From Heterobilharzia americana (lineage: Eukaryota > Platyhelminthes > Trematoda > Strigeidida > Schistosomatidae), in the NCBI GenBank assembly GCA_944470555.2, contig OX104127.1, positions 127,783,113-127,847,112 on the forward strand: a stretch of DNA of 64,000 bases, given 5' to 3'. Made by a program: the position numbers and the translations under genes. Below the pieces are notes generated by a model that had not been told where the DNA came from, searched no databases, and saw only the letters and a list, made by a program, of their open reading frames with translations. Shown in pieces: positions 11,691-25,400 of this stretch (position 1 is its first letter; every line of letters starts with the position of its first letter).

Positions 11691-14600
11691 TTTGTATTAA
11701 AATTTATCTGTCAACAATCGTCGGAGTACTATTTTACAATAAGTTCAATCACATTATGTGGTATGAACTGTAGTTCATGAAAAATAAAGTGATCGTGAGT
11801 TCAGAAATAACTGATCAGTCTTATCGAATCCACTTTATAGTATTGTACTGTGAAATACTGGAAAAAAATGTCGGTAATTACCATACTGTAAATTGATTTT
11901 AAAAATATACTGAAAACGGCAAGTTTTTATGTTCCTTGCATTTGTTCATTTGTTAATTTTAGCTTTAAAATAATACCTGTCTGATGAATACCATATTCCT
12001 CACAATACTTTGATTTCTACTAAAATCTGTAGTCGGTTGTTCGTTATTACTAAAGACAAGGCAAGTAAACCAGGAACATATTTATTTACCAAGCTATGAG
12101 CTTTATCTGTTACGTAAGGGCTTATGATGTTACCGAGTTGCCCAGTTTGAAATAGGTGAAGTGAGATGCAAACCAAGGCTACATTGTTATAAAACCGATC
12201 TCTTCAGTTAATAAACTACAGACACACATCTTTTGATGTTATTTAAGTAGATTTCACCGTCGCTTAAATTCACACTTTTTTGAATCCATTTAAAGCAGTT
12301 AAACTTTAAAAATGTGCTTTTTGGTTTTTGATAATGGCTAACTATTGTTTGTTACAATTTTCAGTTTGTATCCTAAAATGTTAGTCTTCAGTGTAAATTC
12401 TAATAACTTTTTGAGCTGGTTCGCAAAATTTTTATACAAACCACTTTACTTATAAATGGGCTGTATGAAATGAACACTGGACCATGGTAGTCAACCGGAC
12501 AGATAACATATCCATGTTCACATTATCACTGACCACCTCAGAGAATCACCCTGATCGGTAATAGATAAATGCACAGTGAAAGGATACTAACTACATCACT
12601 ATCTGTTTAAAAGTAGCTTCATGACAAAACATGATTATCATATTTCTAAAATGTAAATGGGGATGCAGTGTTGATTGCTATGCATTAATGAGACCAATCC
12701 TGAGAACCATGAAGTAAAGAATTCAGTCGTCTACTTTGACTCACATCTTCATTCCAGTGAGGAAGCTTACAACTTCTTACATTGCTCAGATTAACAGCCA
12801 GTAACATTTTTCTGCTCTAGTAACCCTTATGTCTTCTCTAAAGTAATCCTTCCCCATTAAAAGATAATTAAGATACCATTTAGCTTTGAATAAACTTTTG
12901 GATTCGTACATTTCAGTATGAAGCCTGAACATACAAAGATGTCTGGCTACCTATTTGGATGAAAGGCTTTGGTTAGAACATTCTCCCCCTAGTGTACATA
13001 TTATCTGCAGAACATTCACTGAGAATGTCAAGTAAGATAAATGGAATAAATAAATTTCTTTGCATTTCTTGACGTATATAAATGTAATCGAAAAAGTGAA
13101 GAATGCATAGTTCTTCTCACCTTTAATTCACAAAAGATAATTTCCCAGCTTGAACTGGTGAGGGCAAACATCAACAAATGGAAATAAATTAAATCGTATG
13201 ATAATTTTAGCTTATCTATAATTTGAATCCATTTATGCATATATTTCAGTATATTTGATATTTAGTAGACATAAAATTCTTCACCTTGCGTTGTGATTCA
13301 CCGTGTTAAAAGAAAATGAGGGGAAAATGTGAGATTTATTAAGTATTGCTGGTAGACAGAAAATTACTGTGGTCGTTAATACTACTAACTATTACGCTTT
13401 ATCAACAGTTTCGTACAAAAAACTAAAAAAATGTCTATACACAGATTTATTGGTATTTAATGCAGATTGTGAGAACATTTTAACTATGTATACACCCAAC
13501 AGAAGAATTTTATTACTTTTTAATACGATTTATGAATACCTGTAAGCATGTATGTCAAAAGGATTAACTGATAAGCGAATTCTAATTACCTTTGAGGAAG
13601 GAATATTTACTTCAGTCTCTACACTTTCATTTATTTAAAAAACCTGCATTAAGTCAAATAAACAATAATGAAGATTATTCTAGCTTTTGTAAAAATTCTT
13701 TTGAAAGTAAACCATAAAGCAGCCTCCCTAGCTATTTCAAATTAGTGGATACAACATTCTTGATACATTAGAAGGAAGTTTTTACCATGAAGGCAGAAAC
13801 AGTTACTAAAATCTCAAGCTTCTTAGTTTACTTCAAACATCTGTATACCTCAACTTAGAGACAGTCTATCAACGATACAATTATTATAACATCTTAATTT
13901 CAAGTAAATACTAATCTGAATGTGTTTTATATCACAGAGCAACCTTAGTTGAAGAAACTACTTAAAAAACTAGACAGTGCTGAACCATAAGAGTTCTTGA
14001 AATTCTTTCATGAAACTGCGACTTGAAAAACTGTAGAAATCACGCGTGCAAATTTACATAAAATACTGTTGCTGCTGATTAAATTTGAAGCAGATATCTA
14101 AAACCTAGATCTGGTCTAGTTGTAAGGTGGGGTTGAGTGTTTAGTTGGCATCTAAGTGAATGGCGTTTTACTTCTGAGGAAGATATATTCTTGACGACTC
14201 TCATGTGACCGCCAAACACTTACCTGTACAACGCTGTCTAATAGTTTATCAGAAGACGTAATCGCGACGAAAGCTGTTAATCATGGTGTATAATTAAGCT
14301 TAGATAAGTGGATAGCCTATGAGTGTTACTGCCTTTCAATAACAGTTTTGTAGGAGTAATATCTATAGAATTCAATGTTCATAATTCCAGAGTCAGTTGG
14401 ATGAAACGACGAAAGATATTCATTTTTAAATGTATTTATCCAAATGTACTAGATCCGAGCTGATAGTAGTCAAGGAACTGACTGAAATCCTAAATCAATT
14501 AGGTACAGTTTTTTCCTCTGTAGAAAGAAGATCTTCTTGAAGTTCTATTGAAACTACTTTGGTTACAAAAGGTAATTTGTTTTCTCTTGAGTGTCATTAC

Positions 14601-15825
14601 CAGGCAGGATATTTCAGATGAGTTTCTGCAAGTCATGCATTGACTGATATTGAACTATCACTCGGAAGAAAGTTCCTACTACTGCATGAGTGAACCTGCC
14701 AAGTTGATTATGGACTCGATCTTCGAAGATAAATCAAATGACTTGACAATTTTTTCTTATTTATCACTGAATGTTTGATTGATAACGATTTATGATGTAA
14801 GCCACTTGCAAGTATAATATGAATCTATATTTCAGAAAATGTTGCTGCCTCTTTCACTGTTCCCCTAAGAACTCTGTCGCCAAAAAATGGAAATCAGATT
14901 CCTTTAACGTTTCATTATTTATTTCGTCTGTGATTCATCTTTTGGGTAGGATTTTGAGTTTATTCTGAGATTTATTTGTATTACAACGTTCATTCACATA
15001 GAAACTAAATTGATGACATTTTCGTGCAGTGTATGGAAATTTTCGCTCTTCTGCTTTATGTAGTAATGTGGGTGGAATGATTTCCGAATGACACACATTT
15101 TTGACATAACCGGGTAAATGAAGCATGTCAAAAGAAATAACCATCTAGTAAGTCTTAGCTTCTAAAGTCATAAAAAACAATTTCAACCGGAATTCACTGA
15201 AGATGTATGTGTGGTGATAACATTACAATTGGATTGATTTCAACACCTGTCTAACCAGTTTATTTTTCTTTATTTTCTTTGCTTGGCTAATTTTCATTTT
15301 CCAGCCTGTATTTTGTCTGTTAAATGAGCATGGTAATTAACAAACAGGAAAGTCTTACTTTATGAAATAATGATTTCCTAGGAAATGAGTGAAATTTATC
15401 TTTGCTAATTAATAAAAGTTAGTAAACACTGGGTAGTTGCTACATAGACTTCACATAACACCTTCTTTTGATCGATTCTACACTATAGTTCTGAAATTGA
15501 AAATTTGAGAGATTACAAAAAGTAACTGAGAATAAATCATCTCAAGTTGACTTATCTCGGTAATTCTCTGAACAATTTAACTGAAACGCTGAGTTCACAT
15601 ATATTGTGTTAGTCTTCATAAAATACAGTTTCAAGTTAGTATTCATTTCGGCCTCACATAATTTGGAAAACCAGTGAAAACCTGAGAGTACTAAAAAGCT
15701 GTTTCTTCTTAGTAAGGGCCTCATCTGCAGTCTGAAACCATGAACCAGCCAGGGATAGAACAAGCACTCATCCACGACAGTGGATAAAGGTTGCGCTGTA
15801 TCGCGAACTGATGGGAGTAGAAAAT
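11691..15825. other. No recognised gene
   Basis: A long AT-rich stretch with stop codons frequent in all frames. The frames at 13028-13240 and 14935-15144 (minus) show no coding character. Confidence 0.5.
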
Positions 15826-16052
15826 ATGGAACAATAGACTTTGCCCCAGTGGTTCAGTGGCAATGTAGTTGCCACAAAACCTGAAGGTTCTGAGTTGTCT
15901 CCTGGATGGAGTCGTGGATGCATACTACTGAGGAGTCTCATTCTAGGAGGAAATAGCTGTCCGATGTTCCTAGGTTCTCAGTGGTTCTCTATCTGATGTC
16001 AGTCCGTGGTGAATACCAACTTGAAGTCGATGAAGTTCCCATAAACCTTCAA
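15826..16052 (+). mobile_element. Group 2 SINE
   Basis: The head TGGTTCAGTGGCAATGTAG, the body with TCTAGGAGGAAATAGCTGTCC and the tail TGATGTCAGTCCGTGGTGAA are present in order on the plus strand. The B box is damaged (GAGTTGTCTCC). Confidence 0.7.
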
Positions 16053-16224
16053 AGTGAATGCAATTTCAGTGAGTTGTCATCATCTTAGGACTTCCTTTTA
16101 TAAGGCATCCAAGGTAAATTTAAAAAGGTCTGTCGTCTTTTCCTGCATCAAAAGGCTTTAGTTTTTGTTTCATTCAATAGATATATGTAACTCTCATTGA
16201 ATGAACATTAGAGAGTAAGCAATC

Positions 16225-16435
16225 GCTGTATCTAATCCAGTCCTATAGGAGGTCAATCGTGGCCCAAATAGCTCAGTAGTAGCGTCCCTAGCTCCAGCAC
16301 CGGGTGACTTGGGTTCAGAATTAAGATAATAAATCAGTTCCCTTGATGTTAAAGAAACACCTTGCTGATGAGTGCGAATGAGCATGAAATCTAAGTCAAG
16401 GGGACTCTAACGATTACCTCCAGCCAAATAACAGT
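16225..16435 (+). mobile_element. Group 4 tRNA-derived SINE, 5' part
   Basis: The head CCAAATAGCTCAGTAGTAGCG and TTGGGTTCAGAATT (A and B boxes) are followed by AAACACCTTGCTGATGAGTGC and TTACCTCCAGCC. CTGATGAGTGC looks like a hammerhead core strand but no GAAA partner follows. Confidence 0.65.
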
Positions 16436-17896
16436 GATAACTTTTTTCCGAAGTCCTTGATTGAGTACAGTTAGCTTGAATATAAACGCAGCTCACGTTA
16501 TACGATTACTTTTCTCCTAACTGGACAAACAAACATTGCTTTTGAAGCGTAGAATTCATTGCTTTCAATACAATTCAATAATATTCCACTTGTAGCAGCG
16601 GAATATCTTGTTTTCTTGTTCCTGTTAAGCACTGACGGCATAAACTATGGATCCAACGAGTCTTTCTGAATGTTTTCATTTGTCTCAGACCGAAAAGTAA
16701 GTAGTTTCATTAGGATGAATTACTTTTTGAATACTACTACTAATAATAATCTCTTTCCTCCAAACACCATAAGCGATACATTACGAAATTTTCAGTAGGA
16801 AGTATTTCAACAAATGCGCTCCCAATACAGTAAATAATTACTTCATCTGAATCGTATTAATAATATCAGTATAAAAGGCTCTATTGTGAAACGGGTAGCT
16901 GGTATTACATTAACGACTGGTTTGAACTTGTGAATGAATACAAAATCAAGTATAATTATGGTGGTGGTATTTCATTCAGTCAAAGCAGAAATCTGCATTT
17001 TCATAAACGTATCCTAGGAATAGCACTGAGCTGTACTTTTGAGCATTTATGTGTCCATTTCCATCCACTGTAACGTTTTTTTTGTATCATTCCAGCTTGA
17101 AAAATGACAGTTTGAAAATATTTTAAGAAGGTGAGACAGTACACAATACATCTAGAAGATATATTGAAAAGATTAAAACAAACTGAAACGGGAGAATTTG
17201 ATGGAATATATTGGGTGAAATCTTTTTGTTAATCCAAAGTTCAAGGAGGCCGTCTTCTAGTTCTACTGTCAATGAAGGATAAGGATGAAGAATATTTTGG
17301 TTAGCTATTTTTCTAGTTATACAAAATGTATTTCTAAAATTAATTTTCGAAATTTACTACAGATTATAATATAATACATGCTGAACTCATGTAAACAATA
17401 GTAAGTTAGATTATTGTTTATAAACTGTCAGTTGCATTTCTCCATTTTACATATCAAATTACCATTGACAAACACATATATATTACGGAATAAAGTCAAG
17501 TTTCTAAAGAAATCATAAATTAATGTAAGTTTGGTACTGAACGTTTAGCTAATAATGCAGACAACTTAGTTCATATGTTTCTTGCAAACCACTACTCTAT
17601 ACCTCATAACCAACTAACACAGAACAGAAATTCCCTATGAAAACTAGTTAACGACCTAATTTACCAGTCCTCATTTCATAATACTACAGAATACCTGCTT
17701 AGTTTTAACAGTAGTAACGATAACTTATCCATAGTCATTCGCATCGTCAACGATTGTTTAGTTACGCGTATTCCTGATTGATATAAATGTCATATAATGA
17801 ACCTGATGTTGGAAAGTCTAAATGCACTAATCAGTAGCTAATCTTTACTTGTTCTTCATTCACTATCTGTTACTAGCGATATATCTTGCTTCGGGT
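16436..17896. other. Mostly featureless; one possible short first exon at 16647-16696
   Basis: ATG at 16647 opens 16 codons and two bases (MDPTSLSECFHLSQTE, then AA) up to a consensus donor GTAAGT at 16697. A first coding exon this short is plausible in schistosomes but the signal is minimal. Confidence 0.2.
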
Positions 17897-18292
17897 TATA
17901 ATTCATCAAGGGCTGACATTAGTTGGAGAACCATTATTAGCCTGGGAGCACTGGACAGCTGTTTCGCCCTAGTATGGAACACCTCAGCAACGCACACTAA
18001 TGACCGTACCAGGGATCACAGCCAGGACCCTCAGTTTTCGTAGTCAAAACGTTACCACTCAGCCACTGGGTTGGAATCCAGTAGTCCATATTTCCTATTC
18101 CTACCAGTGAATGATGTAGCACAACCTCCATCCAATGTCATAATTGGGTAATTTTCCTCATGTCCGACTTGATTGGCTCCTCCAGTCCCGATGTCTCATT
18201 AAAACTTCAGGAATGTCATCTCCAACTAATGTCGGTCCGTGGTGAATACCAACCTGAAATCAACAAATAAATCTCCACAAACCTCCAAATTA
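17897..18292. mobile_element. Group 2 SINE on the minus strand with a second plus-strand tail
   Basis: The minus copy (17897-18140) runs from TTCATCAAGGGCTGACATTAG through AGCACTGGACAGCTGTTTCG to the head TTACCACTCAGCCACTGGG; its B box is partly lost. A plus-strand tail fragment (AATGTCGGTCCGTGGTGAA to CAAACCTCC) lies at 18215-18292. Confidence 0.7.
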
Positions 18293-18469
18293 ATATATTT
18301 CGTTGATGTACTAGTTATTCTCCGTTGTTTTATTGGATCGAATTGTTTGATATCTATTGGGATATGGACCTTTATGCGGATGCCTCGATATTGCCTGAAT
18401 GGTAATTATGACAATTAGCTTGTTTGTGGCTATCAGAACCGGGTTGAATTTACTTTCAAATTTTGTTTA

Positions 18470-18616
18470 ATTTGAACTGTTTGGGTAAGCTCATGGGTAC
18501 GAGGTTCAAGTTTCAGTGGGAACAACATCACTCACTGAGGTTCAGGTGCAGGTACATGCAACTGACGAGTTCCAAAGTAGGAAGAAACGCGCGTCCTGGA
18601 TTCTTCTGCTAGCCAC
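18470..18616 (+). mobile_element. Group 1 SINE with hammerhead ribozyme module (best-preserved core)
   Basis: A B-box-like GAGGTTCAAGTTTC is followed by a hammerhead type I layout. The core strand CTGACGA lies at about 18563, then a stem-loop with paired TTCC/GGAA, then GAAA, a CGCGCG hairpin, and a GTC cleavage triplet before CTGGATTC. All core nucleotides known to be needed are present. Stem I is weak because GCAA replaces the usual CCAG before CTGA. Hammerheads in tRNA-derived repeats are known from schistosomes (Sm-alpha family). This is the copy in the window most likely to retain some self-cleavage. Confidence 0.75.
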
Positions 18617-19132
18617 AACCAAGAAAATTATAATATATTTCGTATTTTAGATCACCAATGTGGAAGTAATAGCTTTATTTCATGAATCTTGAAATTGATT
18701 GTACCGAATGGAAGACAAGTACAACCTTTGGTCGAGTTCTTGCGTAACAAATGTCCAGTAAAATAGTACTGATTTAAAATTTCATAGGAGGATTTTAGAA
18801 AATCAAGATTTCATAATTTCTTTTTTCAGGACCAGTGAATGTGTATCAATACGAGGTTATTATAAATACATCTGCTTTTGAAATAAACTGGAAATGAGCT
18901 GATCTTTCTCATATTCGAGATGAACGACAGTTTTCATCAGCTTTCAGTGGTACATGGTGTAAGGAAAAAATTCACTTTTTAAATGTGCTAAAGAACAAAG
19001 CAGTTATTATGGAAAGAATCAGAAATGTTTTTAATCCTTTACTTCTGTCGTTCTATGAAAGTTTAAAGTCTGTATTCTTTTTTGAACTTAAATAAAAGTT
19101 ACAAGCAAGGAAAGTGTAGTGCGTTATGCTTC
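18617..19132. other. No recognised gene
   Basis: This is spacer between two hammerhead SINEs in opposite orientation. Nothing else is seen. Confidence 0.45.
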
Positions 19133-19290
19133 ATGGTTAACAGTGGAACCCAGGATGCGCTTTTCATCCTATTTGATAGTCCTAAGCTGGATGTGCCTAC
19201 ACCTCAGTGAGGGGGGTTTTTCTCATTGAAACTCGAACCCAATACTCATCGTTTCAAACGCCAGAGTGTTATCCACTAGGTCTCTGGGGG
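19133..19290 (-). mobile_element. Group 1 SINE with decayed hammerhead
   Basis: On the minus strand a tRNA-like head (GACCTAGTGGATAACACTC, then B-box-like GGGTTCGAGTTTC) precedes the ribozyme part. The core reads CTTAGGA instead of CTGANGA, while GAAA and an ATC cleavage triplet remain. Two core changes should abolish cleavage. Confidence 0.75.
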
Positions 19291-21978
19291 TACTATAGTC
19301 ACTTCTTGCACGATGTTATTCGATACTTGTAACTACAAGAATCTATAAAGAATAGCGCAAGTCAAAGTGACCAGTAAAGTAAACCATTTAAACGAGGAAC
19401 TAGACTTGACTTGGAAAACTAGAATATAGAAACTATTAACTGCCAAGAAAAAAAACAGATTTTACTGCTAGATTTCTTTACAAATTAATTAATTCTCCAC
19501 TAACTTAGTTGATTATATTTAATTTATTTTTGGTTTCTGTCGATATTCTGAGTTGATATCAAAATTACTGACCACTGACTAATTTCAGTCTATAAAAAAC
19601 ATTTACAATTCACTTGGAAATAAAGTACAAGGAGTTGACTAAAGCTGCGCTGTCAGTTTGCAAGACAACAAAAGTTCAACCTATAAGTGAACAAAAAGAT
19701 ATGCTTTCGAATATATACATAGGTTATCATATCAAAATTGAATTACTCTCTAGTAAAATGTATCATTTTACCTACACCATCTTCCCCGCTAATGGAATTG
19801 GATTATTTACTAATACTAGACGTTAATTATATAAAGCCAAATGGACAGTTGTTATTAATAATAAAATAACTTAATAATTACTATTTGCCTTGGTTGAAAA
19901 ATGTTTTTTTTTAATCATTCCTCTAAACGAAACTAGTTTGAAAAGGTGCGCATTCAGTGACATTACAATCCATTCAAATTTTCTGATACAAAATATCCAA
20001 ATGATTGCCAACTAACCAACGTCTTGAAGAAAAGGATCCTCTTGATAAAGCAAAAAAAAGCATATGAGGATATTTTATGGATAACAAACAGCCATCAGTA
20101 CCATCAGAATCAAATTGTGTAATTCCATTCTGTTGTTTTCAAACTGTATACATTTAGTACACTAAAAATAATTTCATTTTGAAAAACACTGTAAAAAAGA
20201 CAGAATCTTCACACTGGAAATCACTGCAGATGGAAGTAGCCAACAGATTTTTTTATCATAGAACTTCAAAGAAATATTGGCTATTCGCAGTGACTTCATA
20301 TATCGCCACTTTTCAAAGTATCATTGAGGACTTTTGGCTATCTATTTTTAAAGAAATAGATAATAGTTTATCTTGAAGACTTACTGCTATATCGTTCTAT
20401 TGGTCCAGCAATTCCTGCCAATCGACCTTTGACATACAATACTAAAATGTATTGCGCCGCAATGTCGTATAACCTGGTTAAGCAATCACTAGACCAAGAA
20501 CTTGATTCACTTAGGTTGATATCTTATGACCCATTCTCGTACATAATTCAGCCTTACAAGAGACCATTAATAATGTGAATACCCCATTGATAAAGTCTCT
20601 GATTCTGACAGTGAGTAATAAAGGTTGAAATCACTTGGGGCACAAAATATTCTTAGTAGTAGCACCTTTAAGAAACATACTCATGAGTCATATGGATAGC
20701 TGTAGAACACTCATACCGAACAGTAACGCTCATTAGCCAGATCAATCTAATCTAAACACCGGTCGGCGGTTTCTCTCTTTGAGACCAACTTCATCAGCGG
20801 TGTACCTGATCTGATTCAGCTCAATCAAACGAGTTTTTCAAACCATCCGACGTCCAGTAATAACCTCATTTGATTACAAATCCATCTTGTCGATGATTAC
20901 TTACAAGAACAAATTTTGAGTCCTATACTTTCTGCCGAATGACTCACAGCATCTAACATTATTCAGTTTTGCTTATATTTCCTAATATATATGAATGCCT
21001 AACGGTCATTCAGGGTTATCTTTACATTCAACGTGATAAAAAAACAGTTGGTTCACACTCGAATTCTAAAAGCATGATTAATAAGATGACTTAGCAGGAA
21101 CTGATATAAACGAGGTTGAGGTCGTGCTACAATGACGAAATAGCTGTACAAATGTTTATCACAACTCATTATCTTCATGTTATTTTATAGAGGTTAACTA
21201 CCGCCTTATAGTAGAAAATATATCACATTAGAATTTTTTAAGTATGAAACTTCAACTCTGTTTGGAAACTTTAGGATCAACCAGAAGACATAAGTAGTCG
21301 GACTGTTCAGTTGCCTAACACCGAAGAAGCAGTAAGTCAGTATTTTCAGAAGTATGGTTCTTAAAACACTCCTCATCATCCATTGCTGAATTTATCCTAA
21401 ACAGGTTATAGCAGAATACAACTGGTTGCATTTTTCAAGTATTAATTACCATGTAGTAACACTGTACTTCGTGAAATCGGTGGGTATTACTGTTTATCAC
21501 CTGTGAACCTACAGTTTTAGCACCTTTCCTAAAGACAACAAGAATAATAATTTTGGGATTTTTCTTTGACCACACAGTGCATAATACATTAATTACCATT
21601 AATTAGCTTTTTCGATGAAACAGGAAAAAGCAATACGGTTAAAAAGTGCACTCTTTCATAGTTTTTTAGATGGAGGTAGCTTACCATATCATTCATCAGG
21701 AAGTAAAGAGAAGGACTGATATCTTAAACATGAAAAAGTGCAAATCAACAATACGTCACTGATAACACTACACACGAACCTTAGTTACTTTTTATTCTGT
21801 TCCTCTTGATATCTGTTGACTATGTCCACTTATACATACAAACATGATGTATGTCGATTTAAAAATGTTTATTCTGTGACTAACCTCTCGTTTATATTAG
21901 TTCGTGAATTCCTATAAGATATAGTATACTGAAGTGTTAATTATTCTCATCATTACAAACATCCCGTAGGGGAAAATC
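19291..21978. other. No recognised gene
   Basis: A GC-richer block near 20755-20840 (CCGGTCGGCGGTTTCTCTC) may be part of an unnamed repeat. Short frames at 19614-19826 and 20179-20376 show no domain. Confidence 0.4.
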
Positions 21979-22426
21979 AACTGTACATCGAAATACATGT
22001 TCAACACCATGATAATTATACAAGTATAAATAAACAAAACACACTAAAATAACAAATAGAAGTTGTTTGCACAAATATAAAATGTTACTATTCATTCTAG
22101 TACTAACCACCGACAGAAATGGTATTCACAGAAATAGGTGAATCGGCATACACACACACACACTCACGCACACACACATGCACACATCAAAATGTGTTTT
22201 TTCTGTCACATCTTCAACAGTATACAAATCGTTATGATACGTGCTAATTATGGATGTCCACTCAAAGTGAGTTGAAGAATATGGCACGAAATTTCAAGTT
22301 AGTGATACGTGAAGTAAATGTGACATGGTGTGGTGTGGTTCTCGTGGGACATAGTGAAGTATATTTTGGGTTGGTGACTTTTGATTTACATTGCACCAAA
22401 TACCTTGATAATTGTATTCGTAATTT
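21979..22426 (+). repeat. Right arm of the near-identical inverted repeat
   Basis: This is the partner of 1094-1542 in the opposite orientation, about 20.4 kb away. The same 60-codon frame (22254-22436, plus) differs only in its last residues. Beyond the arm, a weaker match continues for a short way: TTTGTCATGTAGACGAG near 22513 resembles the reverse complement of about 970-985. This suggests an older, longer duplication. Whether the frame is ever translated cannot be judged, since recent copying alone explains its conservation. Confidence 0.9.
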
Positions 22427-25400
22427 TCACGTCTAACAAGTGTCCATGAACCTGAGTTTACATATCTAAATAGTGAGTCACTGAATGCTTATTCCACTAT
22501 GGCATTTAACTTTTTGTCATGTAGACGAGTGATTTACGTACTTGGATTGGATGGGGTTTTAAACATTGCAGAAATACCGTCGTTTTCCATAGTGAATGTA
22601 GATTCTGTAAGAAGCCAACAACCTTTGTACTCCTCTAGCGCTGTGAGTAAAAAGAAACAAGTAAGGAGTTATTACTCGCTGCTCAATAACTATAGAGTCA
22701 AATCAATCTGTCATCAACTTATCCACGACTAAGCATTATCTTTATTTTGAAGCTTAACTAACACTAAGGAAACTATATTGGAATGCATTTAGCGAAGTAG
22801 GTTACATAAATCTACCCGTTTATTCGCAATGAGATTCTATGTAAAACTGGAGTTTGAAATTCATTAATCGGTGGCTATTCATTCTGTCTAAGCATATTGA
22901 CCAGTTGTTGAGATGATTATGAATATGAATATCAGATTTGAAAAAATTCCGTCAGAAAGATGTATCCCAAACTTATAATAAGGAAACAAAGTTAAGTGTA
23001 CTACCTTTTTCAAACAACTCAAGATTCTCATAACATTGATAAAAAGCTAAAATTTGAACAAAGAATTTTCTTTTCAATAAATTCTCTTCAGATTCTACAA
23101 TTATAAAATACATTTGTACAGCGTGAAATCAAGCCATGTTTGTGGTACATGCACTTTCAAAATGGAGTGAGATTTAAGGATTGTAAGGAAATCAGTTTTC
23201 CTTTTTAGTCCGTCAGTAGTGGGATAATACATATGCACATGAATGATATGATAATGAACAAAAAGATAACAAATAAAGAAGATAGGAGTGACCTTTAGTT
23301 TACTGAAGGCCAAGGGAGGAGTAACGCTTTGACATGTTCTTTCTGAATGCAGAATTCAGGTTTGATCAAACTTATTGTTGAGGAGGCGTCGTTTCTCGAA
23401 CACGATGAGTGAAAGTAAAAGTTTTATTAGCATCTATGTGATGCGATGTGTCTAGTAGGTGCGCTAGCACTGGATTTTCCACCGCTTTTACTTTGCCCTT
23501 TCTGAGTAAAGCTGGTAAATACTCTCGTATTTTGAGCTCTTCTAACTAAACATGTTAAATTTGACGTTCGTAAGTGTTAAGAAACTGTAATTGACTTTTA
23601 CTTACTCTTGCCCCTACATACTTTTGATAGCAGCAAGTTTCTAATCTCGTTTTTCCGGCTTCTTATAGCCGTTAATCTGATACTTTTTCAACATTAAAGT
23701 CACTAAATATCTCATTAGTGTTTATAACTTTCTTCTGGTGCACTTTTGTGATACCTCCTTTTTCTAACTGATCATATACAAACGGGAGTAATTTTTTATA
23801 TTGATTTGTTCTCTGTATTACCCTCACTCAATGTTTTGTTTTTATTCTTAATTTTTGTACATCCCTCTCCCAATATGTACGTTAATTATATTCGATGATT
23901 GTCACTTTCAGTGATTCATTCTAGCATTGCAACTGACGAGATACCGCGAGATAAAATATGCTCATTTCAGTCAGCAAATATTTTTACTGTTACAGTATAT
24001 AAAATCACCAAGAAAATGGAATTTATGAATTAAGAAAAATAGCGTTACAACGTCATTTATGATACGAACTAAAAAATTCACTGATCGGTGAAGCGGACAC
24101 TTAACATATTGCTTGATGTCTGGAGTTCAGCATGATTTTATGTCCGATGGCAAATAGCTAAATACTCCCCTTCTTTATAGAAAGCAAATCTGCCACTTGA
24201 AGCTAATTAGTGCTACTCGTTCTTCTTCCATTTCCATAAGCAGTAGAATAAGTAGCTATGCTTTTTCATATTAAAGTCCTAACTTCCTTTGAGATATATT
24301 GTTATTTCATGGCTTAACTATAGTTTATGTAATACCTTCTAATAATAATGTCTTCACTAATTTACAAATAACAAAAATTCATACATCCAAGAACACTATA
24401 ACTACTGAAATGTTACTGAATAAGTGGTTTTCCCAGATGTGATTCGTTACAAGGATCCATGCCCGCAATGCATCACACTGCCTTAAACAGCTGTGTTATG
24501 CATATCTCAATAATCAACCCTTAATATATATTCATCTTATTGGTGATAACTGATTTTTAGTACTGGATACAGCTAATTTTATAAGAGTGCTGAAACATTT
24601 TTCATCCACAAGCGTCATTAAAGACTCTTACTATAACGATGAAAATGGGTAGAGCGGTGGTCCATCTGTTATCCAATTATTTAGGTTAGTTAAGAGATAT
24701 TAAAAGGTTACCATGATCCATCACAGGAATAAAGTTTCATTCAGAGGGATTGACTGAAACCCATTTTGTACTTTGACTCAATACAGTGACTTCCCAATCT
24801 TCCTTTAGTAGTCGATCGGTTGAATTGGCAAACTGAACTGATGTTAAACCTTCGACGCTTAGGAAAGGATTATTTTGCATCATACCAACTGTCTAGTAGC
24901 TTGGTCAGTCATCCGAATGTCTGATTCTGAATAAAACTCCATTTAAACTTCAACTGTCATTGCCTTGAGAATTGATAATCAGGTCGCTTAGTCATTATTT
25001 AAGGGTATGGTTATTTCTGTAGCAAAGACTTTGTTTGTATCACTTTAATAACCATCTGTTTTAAATGATTAATAAAGGTTTTGTAAATTGAATTGTGACA
25101 AAGGTCATTCGTTGCCAAGGTCATAAGGACTTTAAGCATAAATCTGTTGCTGATGTGACATACAAAAAGTGCACAACATACGCACACTTGTGTCAAATAA
25201 GGCTATAGCAACAACAACTAATATCATGCTATGATAACAATCATAAACTTTATTATTCACTTAAGTAACGATCTTTTTTGTTTATACTTATTCTAGCAGT
25301 ATTGACTTGGGGGGTCTGCATAATGATCTTAGCCATCATAAAAAGGACAACAACAATACTACCAATGATGATAACAGTGGTAACATCAAATAAATCAACA

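Noticed and set aside
16360..16380. Hammerhead ribozyme at CTGATGAGTGC in group 4 SINEs
   Set aside because: Only the CTGATGA strand is present; no stem II, GAAA or cleavage triplet follows in any group 4 copy.
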